A DNA stretch of 8,811 nucleotides from Sedimenticola sp. (GCA_027038775.1 JALWGP010000294.1:1-8811); one strand, 5' to 3'. Positions 1 through 6,373 are shown, counted from the stretch's first letter. The notes: a model not told the origin generated them from the sequence alone. Program-made: numbers and translations.

Positions 1-157
1 AGCCGTCGAAAATGTGGCGGGCCTCGAAGATCTCTTCGTCGATGAGGTCGGCGGGCACGGAGACGTGCTGCTCCTTGCCGCGGGTGTCGGTGAAACGGAA
101 GTCGACGAATTTCACGTCGTTGTCTTTGATCATCTTGAGGACGTCTTTTGCGGACAT
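1..157 (-). CDS. glnA: Glutamine synthetase type I, N-terminal fragment (gene continues beyond the left edge)
   Basis: Only the first 52 residues are visible. They begin MSAKDVLKMIKDNDVKFVDF and continue with FTDTRGKEQHVSVPADLIDE, ending at HIFDG. This is the characteristic start of the GlnA beta-grasp domain; the E. coli protein has KFVDLRFTDTKGKEQHV here. Glutamine synthetase makes glutamine from glutamate, ammonia and ATP as a cytoplasmic dodecamer. The catalytic residues and the adenylylated tyrosine lie outside the window and cannot be checked. The ATG at 157-155 is preceded by a strong ribosome site, GGAGGGG (complement of 161-167). The gene has its own long upstream region with NtrC/sigma-54-like sites, which supports the identification and suggests nitrogen control. 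Family identity is nearly certain. Confidence 0.95.
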   Translation of the reverse strand, partial: MSAKDVLKMIKDNDVKFVDFRFTDTRGKEQHVSVPADLIDEEIFEARHIFDG

Positions 158-160
158 GTG

Positions 161-167
161 CCCCTCC
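161..167 (-). promoter_or_regulatory. glnA ribosome binding site
   Basis: On the minus strand GGAGGGG lies just upstream of the glnA ATG (155-157), with CAC between. It is a strong Shine-Dalgarno match and fixes the start codon. Confidence 0.8.
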
Positions 168-202
168 ATTGTCGGTTATCAATCGTTCGGCCGCGGCAAG
201 GC

Positions 203-219
203 GACCGGGAAAAACGGTC
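203..219 (-). other. Small stem-loop at the predicted glnA mRNA 5' end
   Basis: On the minus strand GACCG and CGGTC (complement of 215-219 and 203-207) form a 5-bp stem with a 7-base T-rich loop. It begins exactly at the start site predicted from the -24/-12 element. A 5'-terminal hairpin can protect mRNA from decay, but the stem is short and could be chance. Confidence 0.3.
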
Positions 220-230
220 CACTCATGAAG

Positions 231-245
231 GCATGAACCATGCCA
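231..245 (-). promoter_or_regulatory. Candidate sigma-54 (-24/-12) promoter of glnA
   Basis: The minus strand reads TGGCATGGTTCATGC. Known sigma-54 promoters follow TGGCAC-N5-TTGC with invariant GG and GC 10 bases apart. Here GG-N10-GC is exact, with one mismatch in the -24 element (T for C) and one in the -12 element (A for T). The start site would be near 219, giving a leader of about 60 bases before the glnA ATG. The same bases also form a perfect inverted repeat (GGCATG, 3-base spacer, CATGCC), so a protein-binding palindrome is an alternative reading. The two NtrC-like sites upstream raise confidence. Confidence 0.62.
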
Positions 246-334
246 CCACCCGGGTTTCCGGTCAAGAAGTATGGTTTGATCGGCACATTCAAGCGATTTC
301 TGGGATCGTTCCCCGCAAGCCGGGGGGCGGGGAT

Positions 335-351
335 TCGTCCAGAATGGTGCA
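335..351. promoter_or_regulatory. Candidate NtrC (GlnG) site, promoter-proximal, half-conserved
   Basis: The 17-mer TCGTCCAGAATGGTGCA has a perfect right half (TGGTGCA) and a degenerate left half compared with the NtrC pattern TGCACY-N4-TGGTGCA. Its centre, 343, is about 124 bases upstream of the predicted glnA start site and 32 bp from the stronger site. That spacing places both dimers on the same face of the helix, as in the E. coli glnA enhancer. Confidence 0.55.
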
Positions 352-366
352 GTATCGCCCTGTCCG

Positions 367-383
367 TGCACGATCCTGGTGCA
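367..383. promoter_or_regulatory. Candidate NtrC (GlnG) binding site, strong palindrome
   Basis: The 17-mer TGCACGATCCTGGTGCA matches the NtrC consensus TGCACY-N4-TGGTGCA in both arms (TGCAC and the TGGTGCA arm), with a G in place of the pyrimidine at position 6. It is centred at 375, about 156 bases upstream of the predicted start site. It begins only 10 bases from the 3' end of the cation-efflux gene, in the intergenic region. NtrC enhancers typically act at such distances on sigma-54 promoters. Confidence 0.65.
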
Positions 384-392
384 GGCGGTCCT

Positions 393-1559
393 TCACTCCT
401 GTCCGAAGAAGAGCTTCACGTCGCGGTAATAGGGCCGGTCCGCCAGTGCCTCGCGCATGCGCTGCTGCAGCTCGGCGGCGCTGGCCTCGCTCTCGAAGCA
501 GGCCAGGGGGAAGAAGACCTCCACGGTGATGGCGCCCGCCAGGTAGTGGAGCAGGATACGCTCCTGGCGGTCCAGGCAGCGCAGGGGTTTCCAGGCCGCC
601 GCCAGCTCCTCGAGGATCTGGTGGCGCAGGGGCAGTCCCTGGCAGCTGGGCTGCTCCTCGTCGTTCTCGGGGTCGATGTGCACGGTGACGTCGGTCACCT
701 CTTCCACCGCCCCCTTGATGCGTTCCTCCACCGCCAGCGCCACCATGTGCCCCTCGGAGACCGAGATCCAGGGGGATACCTGCACGTGGACGTCGGCCAT
801 GGCCTCGTGTCCCTGGCGGCGGGTTCGCAGCATGTGGATGGAACTGACGCCGGGCAGGTCCATGATGGCGCGGCGGATCTCCCGTACCTTCTCCTCCTCC
901 AGCGCCTCGTCCACCAGTTCGCGCATGGCGCCCCAGCCCAGGTCCCAGCCGATCTTGGCCACCATGAAGCCGACGACGAGTGCGGCCACCAGGTCGAGCC
1001 AGGTGAGGCCCATGAGGGCGCCGCCCACGCCCACCAGCACCACGATGGAAGAGACGGCGTCGGAGCGGTGGTGCCAGGCGTTGGCCAGCAGCAGGTCGGA
1101 GCGGATGCGCAGGCCCACGTGGCGGGTGTACCAGTAGAGCCCCTCGTTGGCCAGGATGGAGAAGAGGGCGGCGTAGAGGGTGATGGCTTCGGGCCGCCAG
1201 GCATCGGCCGGGTGCATGAGCCGCTCGATGGAGTCCCACATGATGCCGCCGGCGATGAGCACCAGGAAGGCGCCCAGGCCCAGGGTGGCGGCGGTCTCGA
1301 AGCGGCCGTGGCCGTAGGGGTGGCTCTCGTCCGGGCCGTGGGCGGCGTGGCGCGAGGCGAAGAGCACCAGCACGTCGGTGAGCAGGTCCGAGAGGGAGTG
1401 GATGCCGTCGATGATGAGCGCCTGGGAGTGGCCGACGATGCCCACCAGCACCTTCACCACGCTCAGCACCAGGTTGACCACCGCGCCCACCACGGCCACC
1501 CGTGCCGAGGCGTCGCGGCGCAGCTCCCGGTGCTCCCGGGTGCCCACCTGGGGGGTCAT
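393..1559 (-). CDS. Cation diffusion facilitator (CDF) metal exporter, probably zinc-type, with an extra C-terminal domain
   Basis: Predicted 388-residue inner-membrane transporter exporting divalent metal in exchange for protons. About six hydrophobic segments occupy residues 20-205. Transmembrane helix 2 carries H54-x3-D58 and helix 5 carries H163-x3-D167, the HxxxD/HxxxD transport site typical of zinc CDFs. The loop HPYGHGRFE (80-88) is a family hallmark. The cytoplasmic domain at about 210-297 ends in VTVHIDP, as usual. CDF proteins are usually about 300 residues; here about 90 more follow, including a segment (335-388) whose beta-alpha pattern recalls a second copy of that domain. The ATG at 1559 was chosen over an in-frame ATG 28 codons upstream because it overlaps the TusA stop as ATGA, follows a GAAGAGGA ribosome site, and fits family length. 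It is the last gene of the thiolase/TusA operon. Metal specificity is inferred from motifs only. Confidence 0.9.
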   Translation of the reverse strand: MTPQVGTREHRELRRDASARVAVVGAVVNLVLSVVKVLVGIVGHSQALIIDGIHSLSDLLTDVLVLFASRHAAHGPDESHPYGHGRFETAATLGLGAFLVLIAGGIMWDSIERLMHPADAWRPEAITLYAALFSILANEGLYWYTRHVGLRIRSDLLLANAWHHRSDAVSSIVVLVGVGGALMGLTWLDLVAALVVGFMVAKIGWDLGWGAMRELVDEALEEEKVREIRRAIMDLPGVSSIHMLRTRRQGHEAMADVHVQVSPWISVSEGHMVALAVEERIKGAVEEVTDVTVHIDPENDEEQPSCQGLPLRHQILEELAAAWKPLRCLDRQERILLHYLAGAITVEVFFPLACFESEASAAELQQRMREALADRPYYRDVKLFFGQE

Positions 1560-1789
1560 TCCTCTTCCCCCACGCGGATCCGGAGGATGTACTCGTCGTT
1601 CTCCTCGCGGACCTCCAGCACCTCGTGGGCGTTGATGCGGCACCAGGCGGGGATGTCCTGGAGTACCCCGGGATCGGTACAGACCGCCTCCAGCTCGTCG
1701 CCGGGTTCGAGCTCGGCGATGCGGTCCTGGACGCGGATCACCGGCATGGGGCAGAGCAGGCGGCGACAGTCGAGAACGTAGCGGCTCAC
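1556..1789 (-). CDS. TusA/SirA-family sulfur carrier protein
   Basis: A 77-residue cytoplasmic protein of normal TusA length. The active motif is LDCRRLLCPMPVIRV. The CPxP cysteine, Cys13, is the persulfide-carrying residue in this family. It also has Cys8, where E. coli TusA has Ala, as in the LDCxxLxCP variant. Later family features are PGDELEAVCTDPG, the DIPAWC segment, and the HEVLEVREENDEYILRI strand pattern. The start is GTG at 1789-1787, which overlaps the stop of the upstream thiolase gene (GTGA). A GGAG lies 8 bases upstream, inside that gene. The stop in turn overlaps the CDF start. TusA proteins pass sulfur to tRNA thiolation, molybdenum cofactor or sulfur-oxidation enzymes. Coupling to a PP-loop thiolase points to tRNA thiolation. 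I cannot say which TusA paralogue it is, so no symbol is given. Confidence 0.9.
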   Translation of the reverse strand: MSRYVLDCRRLLCPMPVIRVQDRIAELEPGDELEAVCTDPGVLQDIPAWCRINAHEVLEVREENDEYILRIRVGEEE

Positions 1790-2823
1790 AGTACCCACTC
1801 CTTCTTCAGCTCGTGGGGCGGCAGGGGCGCCACCTTGAGCGTCCGGCTGGCGCCCCCGGTGTCGCGGTACTCCAGCTCCACCTCGGGCGCGTTCTTCCCC
1901 TGGCTGTAGCGGGCCACGATGCGGGCGGCCAGCTCCAGCTGTTCCTCGTCCATCGTGCCGTCGATGAGCGCCAGGGGCCCGGCATGGCTCACGGTCTTGA
2001 GGCTGGGGTACTGGTTGCGGTAGCCCTGGAGGAACTTCCCCTCCCCCTCCTCGCGCGAGACGATGAGTTTGAATTCCGGCGAAGGGCGGATGTGGCGCCC
2101 CACCTTGAGCAGCATGATGTCGTCCATCTCGTACTGCTTGTCGCCGCGGGCCTGCCACAGATCCTGCAGTTTCACCGAGTACTGTTCGTCGGTGAGAAAG
2201 CAGCAGCCGCCGGCGGGCTGGGCGTAGTCCTCGAAGCCGAACCTTCTGGCCAGCGCCATCTGCGGCTTGCGCGTGCGGCCGGAGAAGTCGTAGAGCTTCT
2301 CCCGGTCCACCCAGCCCTCGCGCTCGGGCAGGGTGGGTGGCAGGTTCTTGGCGCACAGGGGGCGAAGCAGCAGGTCGCCGATCCCGGAGTCGCGCTGTAC
2401 CACCGGCATGGTGTCCCGGCGCTGGGACTTGGGCCGCTGGCCCACCACCTCGCCGGTGATGATGAAGTCGAAACCGTGTGCCTCCATCCACTCCCTCGCC
2501 TTCTTCACCATGAAGATCTTGCAGTCGAGGCAGGGGTTGAGGTTGGCGCCGTAGCCGTACTTCGGGTTGAACACCACCTCCTTGTACTCCTCCACGATGT
2601 CGATGATGTGGAGCTTGATGCCGAGCTGCTCGGCCACCCACAGGGCGTTGTTGCGCTTGGGTTTCTTCCGGTCCTTCTTGCGGATGGCGTGGGTGTGCCC
2701 CTCCACGCAGAAGCCGGTGAAGAAATTGATGCCTTCGACATGGATGCCCTGCTCCTGGACGACCTTCACGGCCAGCATGGAGTCGAGGCCTCCGGAGATC
2801 AGGGCGACCGCCTTGCGCTGCAT
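1786..2823 (-). CDS. ThiI/MnmA-like PP-loop tRNA thiolation protein with NFACT-R-like C-terminal domain
   Basis: A 345-residue cytoplasmic protein. Residues 10-15 (SGGLDS) form the PP-loop that binds ATP and adenylates the target base. GEVVGQRPKSQ at 124-134 and LLLRPL at 151-156 match the ThiI core. Candidate sulfur-handling or metal-binding cysteines are Cys98 and Cys101 (NPCLDC) and the pair Cys207-Cys208 (GGCCFLTD). The C-terminal region from about 240 ends with a stretch like NFACT-R/DUF814 (EEQLELAARIVARYSQGKNA, then PEVELEY), an RNA-binding domain. The N-terminal THUMP domain and C-terminal rhodanese of E. coli ThiI are absent, so sulfur must arrive by another route. TusA, encoded next and overlapping by 4 bases, is the obvious candidate. 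Such proteins are often annotated as tRNA thiouridylate methyltransferase or ThiI; the modified base is unknown. The start ATG has no clear Shine-Dalgarno, but MQRKAVALISGG fits the family N-terminus. Confidence 0.87.
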   Translation of the reverse strand: MQRKAVALISGGLDSMLAVKVVQEQGIHVEGINFFTGFCVEGHTHAIRKKDRKKPKRNNALWVAEQLGIKLHIIDIVEEYKEVVFNPKYGYGANLNPCLDCKIFMVKKAREWMEAHGFDFIITGEVVGQRPKSQRRDTMPVVQRDSGIGDLLLRPLCAKNLPPTLPEREGWVDREKLYDFSGRTRKPQMALARRFGFEDYAQPAGGCCFLTDEQYSVKLQDLWQARGDKQYEMDDIMLLKVGRHIRPSPEFKLIVSREEGEGKFLQGYRNQYPSLKTVSHAGPLALIDGTMDEEQLELAARIVARYSQGKNAPEVELEYRDTGGASRTLKVAPLPPHELKKEWVL

Positions 2824-2869
2824 GGTGCGTTTTCGATGGGGAACCGGGAAAGCGGAGATCTGGGAGGAA

Positions 2870-2875
2870 ATTATA
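2870..2875 (-). promoter_or_regulatory. Candidate -10 element for the thiolase/TusA/CDF operon
   Basis: The minus strand carries a perfect TATAAT (complement of 2870-2875), which would start transcription about 40 bases before the thiolase ATG. No good -35 hexamer lies 16-18 bases upstream, so activation by another factor or a false match remains possible. Confidence 0.4.
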
Positions 2876-2983
2876 CGCGGAAATCGGTGGGCGGAGCCTT
2901 TCCGGCAACTGCCACCTGGCCTGTGACCTCGGGCAGGAGAAAGGGTTCCATTGTCAGTTTTTCATACAATTCAGTAGCTTGAG

Positions 2984-3013
2984 TTCGCAAAGGCGGCGAG
3001 GCGATGCTACAAT
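2984..3013 (+). promoter_or_regulatory. Candidate sigma-70 promoter of the GGDEF/EAL gene
   Basis: A -10 hexamer TACAAT (3008-3013, one mismatch or so from consensus) has TTCGCA (2984-2989, 4 of 6) at an 18-base spacing as possible -35. Transcription would start near 3020, leaving a leader of about 100 bases. Confidence 0.4.
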
Positions 3014-3119
3014 AACACGGCCAGCCGGCAGTCGCCGGCCTTGTCGTCAATGGCCCGGGGGGTCGCAGGCGCTGCGTCCGGGATCTCCTGCACTGGCCGG
3101 TGTCTTCGCTGAGGTCTGC

Positions 3120-5342
3120 ATGTTTTTTCCCGGGAAGGATCGTTCTGGTGGCCGGTGTCTTTTTTCCTCCCGGTGGTTCCTCCTCCTCCTCCTGGCCTGG
3201 GCCCTCCCCTCCACCCCGGAGGTGCGCACCGTGTCGGTGGGGGTCTACCAGAACAGTCCCAAGGTCTTCATCGACGAGCAGGGGCGCCCCGCCGGCTTCT
3301 TCATCGAGCTGCTGGAGGGTGTCGCCGCCCGGGAAGGGTGGCGGCTCCACTATGTCCCCTGCGAGTGGAAGCGGTGCCTGGAGCTCCTCGAAGAGGGTGA
3401 AATCCAGCTCATGCCCGACGTCGCCTTCTCCCGCGAGCGGGAGCGCCGGTTCGCTTTCGGCAGGGAGGTGGCACTCTCCAGCTGGTCCGTCTTCTACACC
3501 GATTCCAAGAAGCCGCTCTTCTCTCTCAAAGCGCTGGACGGGGAGAAGGTGGCGGTGGTCCGCAACAGCATCCAGTACCAGGCGCTACGTGAGCTGGTGA
3601 AGGAGCTGGGAATCCGCCCGGTCTACCTGGAGACGGACGACATGGGGGAGGTCTTTCGCCTGGTGCATACCGGCCAGGCCCGGGCGGGGCTGGTGAACAC
3701 CTATTTCGGCAGGCGCAACGCCGCCGAGTTCGGGCTGGTGGAGTCGTCGGTGCTGGTCCGTCCCACGCTCCTCTACATCGCCGCCAACCCCGCCGCGGCC
3801 TCCGGCCTCCTGACGGCGATCGACAACCATCTGCGGGCCTGGAAGCAGGATCGCGATTCCCTCTATCACGCGGCGGTGGCCAGGTGGCTGGTGCCGCCCG
3901 AGCAGACCCGCCTCACGCAGTGGCTCACCTGGGGAGCCGTGCTGGCCCTGGGCGTGGGCATGATCCTGCTCTCCCTCGTGGCCCTCTTCCGTTCCATGCT
4001 GAAGCGGAGAACGGCGGAGCTCGAGCGGAAGAAGCGCCACCTGGACCACCTGGCCCATCACGACCCTCTCACCGGGCTGCCCAATCGGCTGCTCTTCTTC
4101 GACCGCCTGGAGCAGTCCATCCACAGGGCCCGGCGCGAGGGCAAGGGGCTCGCACTGCTGTTCCTGGACCTCGATCAGTTCAAGCAGATCAACGACACCT
4201 TCGGCCATGCGCTGGGGGATGAACTTCTCAAGCAGGTCGCCAATCGCTTGCGGGCCGCGGTGCGCGAGAGCGACACGGTGGCGCGGATCGGCGGAGACGA
4301 GTTCGCGGTGATCATGGAGGCGCTGAACGAGCCGGCGGACGTGATCGTCGGGGTCCAGCACCTGTCGTCCATCTTCCACGATCCCTTCACGGTGGACGAA
4401 CACCGTTTCTCCATCACCTTCAGCATCGGCATCAGCATCTATCCCCAGGATGGCGGGGATGCCCACACGCTCCTGCGCAACGCCGACACCGCCATGTTCC
4501 GGGCCAAGGCGGCCGGGCGGAACACTTACCAGCTGTACGACGAGACCATGACCCGCGAGACGGTGGAGCGGGCCAGGCTGGAAGGGGCCCTGCGACAGGC
4601 GGTGGAGAGCGGCAGCATAGAGGTTCGTTACCAGCCCCAGGTCGTGCTGGCCGATGGGCGGCTCGCGGGGTTCGAGGTGCTGATGCGCTGGCACCATGCC
4701 GAGCTGGGCGAGGTGCCTCCGGACCGGTTCCTGCCCCTGGCGGAAGAGATCGGGCTCATGGGCCGGCTGGGGGAGCAGGTGCTGCGCGCCGTCTGCGCGC
4801 AGCTGGTGAGCTGGCGGGAGGAGGGGCTCGAGCCCGGGCGGCTGGCCGTCAACCTCTCCTGTCGCCAGCTGAGGGATCCCGACCTGCTGGAGATGGTGAG
4901 CCGCATCCTGGAAGAGAGTGGCTGCCCCCCCTCCGCCCTGGAGTTCGAGGTCACCGAGAACTTCGTGATGCGACAGGTGGACCTGTCGGTCGCCACCATG
5001 CGGCGCCTGCGCAGCATGGGGATCGAGCTGGCCATCGACGACTTCGGCACCGGTTACTCCTCGCTGGCCTACCTGAAGGCACTGCCCCTGTCGCGCCTGA
5101 AGATCGACCGCTCCTTCATCGCCGGTATCCCGGGGGACGACAACGACCTGGCCATCGTGCGCGCGGTGGTTGCCCTCGGCAGGACCCTCGGGCTCAAGGT
5201 GCTCGCCGAGGGGGTGGAGACCGGGGAGCAGAGGGATTTCCTCCTGGAGGCCGGCTGCGACGAGGCCCAGGGTTACCTCTTCGGGCGCCCCATGGGGGCG
5301 GAACAGGCCGCCGGGATGCTGCGGGCTCAGGGCGCGGGGTAG
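3120..5342 (+). CDS. Membrane c-di-GMP enzyme: SBP_bac_3 sensor, GGDEF and EAL domains
   Basis: A 740-residue inner-membrane signalling protein. A signal/anchor (WFLLLLLAWALPS) ends near residue 33. Residues about 37-256 form a periplasmic SBP_bac_3 ligand-binding domain with a CEWKRC motif (Cys81, Cys86). A transmembrane helix spans about 269-291, followed by a short basic helix. The GGDEF domain (309-473) has intact GGDEF at 391-395 and the inhibitory RxxD site (RESD, 382-385), so it should make c-di-GMP from GTP and be product-inhibited. In the EAL domain (486-733) the signature is EVL (519-521). The catalytic glutamate and the other expected residues remain: N578, E610/E613, DDFGTG (640-645), K661, E697/E700 and Q717. 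Phosphodiesterase activity is therefore plausible. The ATG at 3120 was chosen over an in-frame ATG 47 codons upstream because GAGG lies 5 bases before it and it places the signal sequence at the N-terminus. The sensed ligand is unknown. Confidence 0.92.
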   Translation: MFFPGKDRSGGRCLFSSRWFLLLLLAWALPSTPEVRTVSVGVYQNSPKVFIDEQGRPAGFFIELLEGVAAREGWRLHYVPCEWKRCLELLEEGEIQLMPDVAFSRERERRFAFGREVALSSWSVFYTDSKKPLFSLKALDGEKVAVVRNSIQYQALRELVKELGIRPVYLETDDMGEVFRLVHTGQARAGLVNTYFGRRNAAEFGLVESSVLVRPTLLYIAANPAAASGLLTAIDNHLRAWKQDRDSLYHAAVARWLVPPEQTRLTQWLTWGAVLALGVGMILLSLVALFRSMLKRRTAELERKKRHLDHLAHHDPLTGLPNRLLFFDRLEQSIHRARREGKGLALLFLDLDQFKQINDTFGHALGDELLKQVANRLRAAVRESDTVARIGGDEFAVIMEALNEPADVIVGVQHLSSIFHDPFTVDEHRFSITFSIGISIYPQDGGDAHTLLRNADTAMFRAKAAGRNTYQLYDETMTRETVERARLEGALRQAVESGSIEVRYQPQVVLADGRLAGFEVLMRWHHAELGEVPPDRFLPLAEEIGLMGRLGEQVLRAVCAQLVSWREEGLEPGRLAVNLSCRQLRDPDLLEMVSRILEESGCPPSALEFEVTENFVMRQVDLSVATMRRLRSMGIELAIDDFGTGYSSLAYLKALPLSRLKIDRSFIAGIPGDDNDLAIVRAVVALGRTLGLKVLAEGVETGEQRDFLLEAGCDEAQGYLFGRPMGAEQAAGMLRAQGAG

Positions 5343-6373
5343 GTGTAGCGTTCGTGGATCTCCTCGATGGCCTGCAGGAGATCCGGGGAGAGGGTGATCT
5401 CCGGGCTGGCGAGGTTGCTGCGCAGCTGTTCCATGGTGGTGGCGCCGATGATGGTGCTGGTGGTGAAGGGGCGGCGGGTGACCCAGGCCAGGGCCATCTG
5501 TGCCGGGTCCAGCCCCGCCTCCCGCGCCAGCTCGACGTAGGCGCGGGTGGCCGCCTCCGCCCGGGGGTTGCTGTACCGGGTGTAGTCGGGAAAGCGTGTC
5601 AGTCGGGCGCCGGGCGGCCGCCTTCCCTCCAGGTACTTGCCGCTAAGCACGCCGAAACCGAGGGGCGAGTAGGCCAGCAGTCCCACCTCCTCGCGGTGGC
5701 TGATCTCCGCCAGTCCCACTTCGAAGCTGCGGTTGAGCAGGCTGTAGGGGTTCTGGATGGCCTGGATCCGGGGCAGTCCGCAACCTTCCGCCAGGCAGAG
5801 CAGGCGCATCACGCCCCAGGGGGTCTCGTTGGAGACACCCACCTCCCGTACCTTGCCCGCCCTCACCAGGTCCGCGAGGACCTCCAGGGTCTCTTCCAGC
5901 GGCACCTCCTCCGGTTCCGGTTCCGGCCAGTCATAGCCCAGCTGGCCGAAGCAGTTGGTTCTCCGGTCCGGCCAGTGGAGTTGGTAATAATCAATGTAAT
6001 CGGTCTGCAGGCGGCGTAGACTGCCCTCCACCGCAGCCTCGATGTTGGCACGATCGAGCCGGTTGCCGCCGCCACGGAAGTGGCCGAGCCAGTCCCTCCC
6101 CGGGCCGACCACCTTGGTGGCGACGATCACCCGGTCGCGGTTGCCCCGCCGCTTCAGCCAGTTGCCGATGATGGTCTCGGTGGCCCCCTGGGTTTCGGCG
6201 CGGGGGGGAACCGGGTAGAGCTCGGCGGTGTCGATGAAATTGATGCCCCTGTCGAGCGCGTAGTCCAGTTGCCGGTGGCCCTCGGTCTCGGTGTTCTGTT
6301 CGCCGAAAGTCATGGTGCCCAGGCAGAGGGCGCTGACCTGGATCCCGCTGCGGCCGAGTCTTCTGTATTCCAT
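5327..6373 (-). CDS. tas: Tas-like aldo/keto reductase
   Basis: A 348-residue NADPH-dependent aldo/keto reductase, close in length and sequence to E. coli Tas (346 residues). Shared stretches are LGTMTFGEQN near the N-terminus, AELYPVPPRAETQG, TNCFGQLGY, QNPYSLLNRSFEVGLAE and the C-terminal YTYPAP. The catalytic tetrad is visible: D48, Y53, K87 and H133 (YYQLHWP). The TIM-barrel cofactor segment near the C-terminus (TSTIIGATTMEQLRSN) is intact. Tas was named for suppressing tyrosine auxotrophy in starved E. coli; its physiological substrate is not established. The ATG at 6373 fits the family start, with GGGGAAC directly upstream as a short-spaced ribosome site. The gene converges on the c-di-GMP gene with a 16-bp coding overlap, and diverges from the CbiM-like gene across 23 bp. 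Confidence 0.93.
   Translation of the reverse strand: MEYRRLGRSGIQVSALCLGTMTFGEQNTETEGHRQLDYALDRGINFIDTAELYPVPPRAETQGATETIIGNWLKRRGNRDRVIVATKVVGPGRDWLGHFRGGGNRLDRANIEAAVEGSLRRLQTDYIDYYQLHWPDRRTNCFGQLGYDWPEPEPEEVPLEETLEVLADLVRAGKVREVGVSNETPWGVMRLLCLAEGCGLPRIQAIQNPYSLLNRSFEVGLAEISHREEVGLLAYSPLGFGVLSGKYLEGRRPPGARLTRFPDYTRYSNPRAEAATRAYVELAREAGLDPAQMALAWVTRRPFTTSTIIGATTMEQLRSNLASPEITLSPDLLQAIEEIHERYTYPAP

Larger units (their letters stand above)
2824..3119. other. Divergent intergenic region
   Basis: These 296 bases separate the minus-strand thiolase operon from the plus-strand c-di-GMP gene. It is locally more AT-rich around 2945-3015. It holds outward-facing promoter candidates and a GC-rich stem-loop at 3024-3039 (GCCGGC, loop AGTC, GCCGGC) that would sit near the 5' end of the plus-strand transcript. 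I see no convincing small gene or c-di-GMP riboswitch consensus in it. Confidence 0.6.

Noticed and set aside
270..290. Possible IHF site between the NtrC sites and the glnA promoter
   Set aside because: The match to WATCAA-N4-TTR is partial, and E. coli glnA does not need IHF at this spacing.
311..332. CCCCGC/GCGGGG stem as terminator of the CDF operon
   Set aside because: The stem has no T tract on the minus strand, and the G-run allows many alternative pairings.
240..1781. A 513-codon open frame on the plus strand
   Set aside because: It lies antisense to the CDF and TusA genes, is rich in His/Gln/Val/Gly low-complexity runs and has no family motif. High GC content produces such shadow frames.
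1556..2908. A 450-codon minus-strand frame starting at 2908
   Set aside because: Only its last 77 codons are the real TusA gene. The rest is an out-of-frame, Arg/Pro-rich shadow of the thiolase gene.
2871..2951. A 26-codon leader-like ORF upstream of the thiolase (MEPFLLPEVTGQ...)
   Set aside because: It has no ribosome binding site, no regulatory codon run and its stop overlaps the only good -10 element, so it is probably not translated.
3024..3039. GC hairpin in the leader of the c-di-GMP gene as a riboswitch
   Set aside because: A single 6-bp stem with a 4-base loop. The conserved GEMM c-di-GMP riboswitch sequences are absent.
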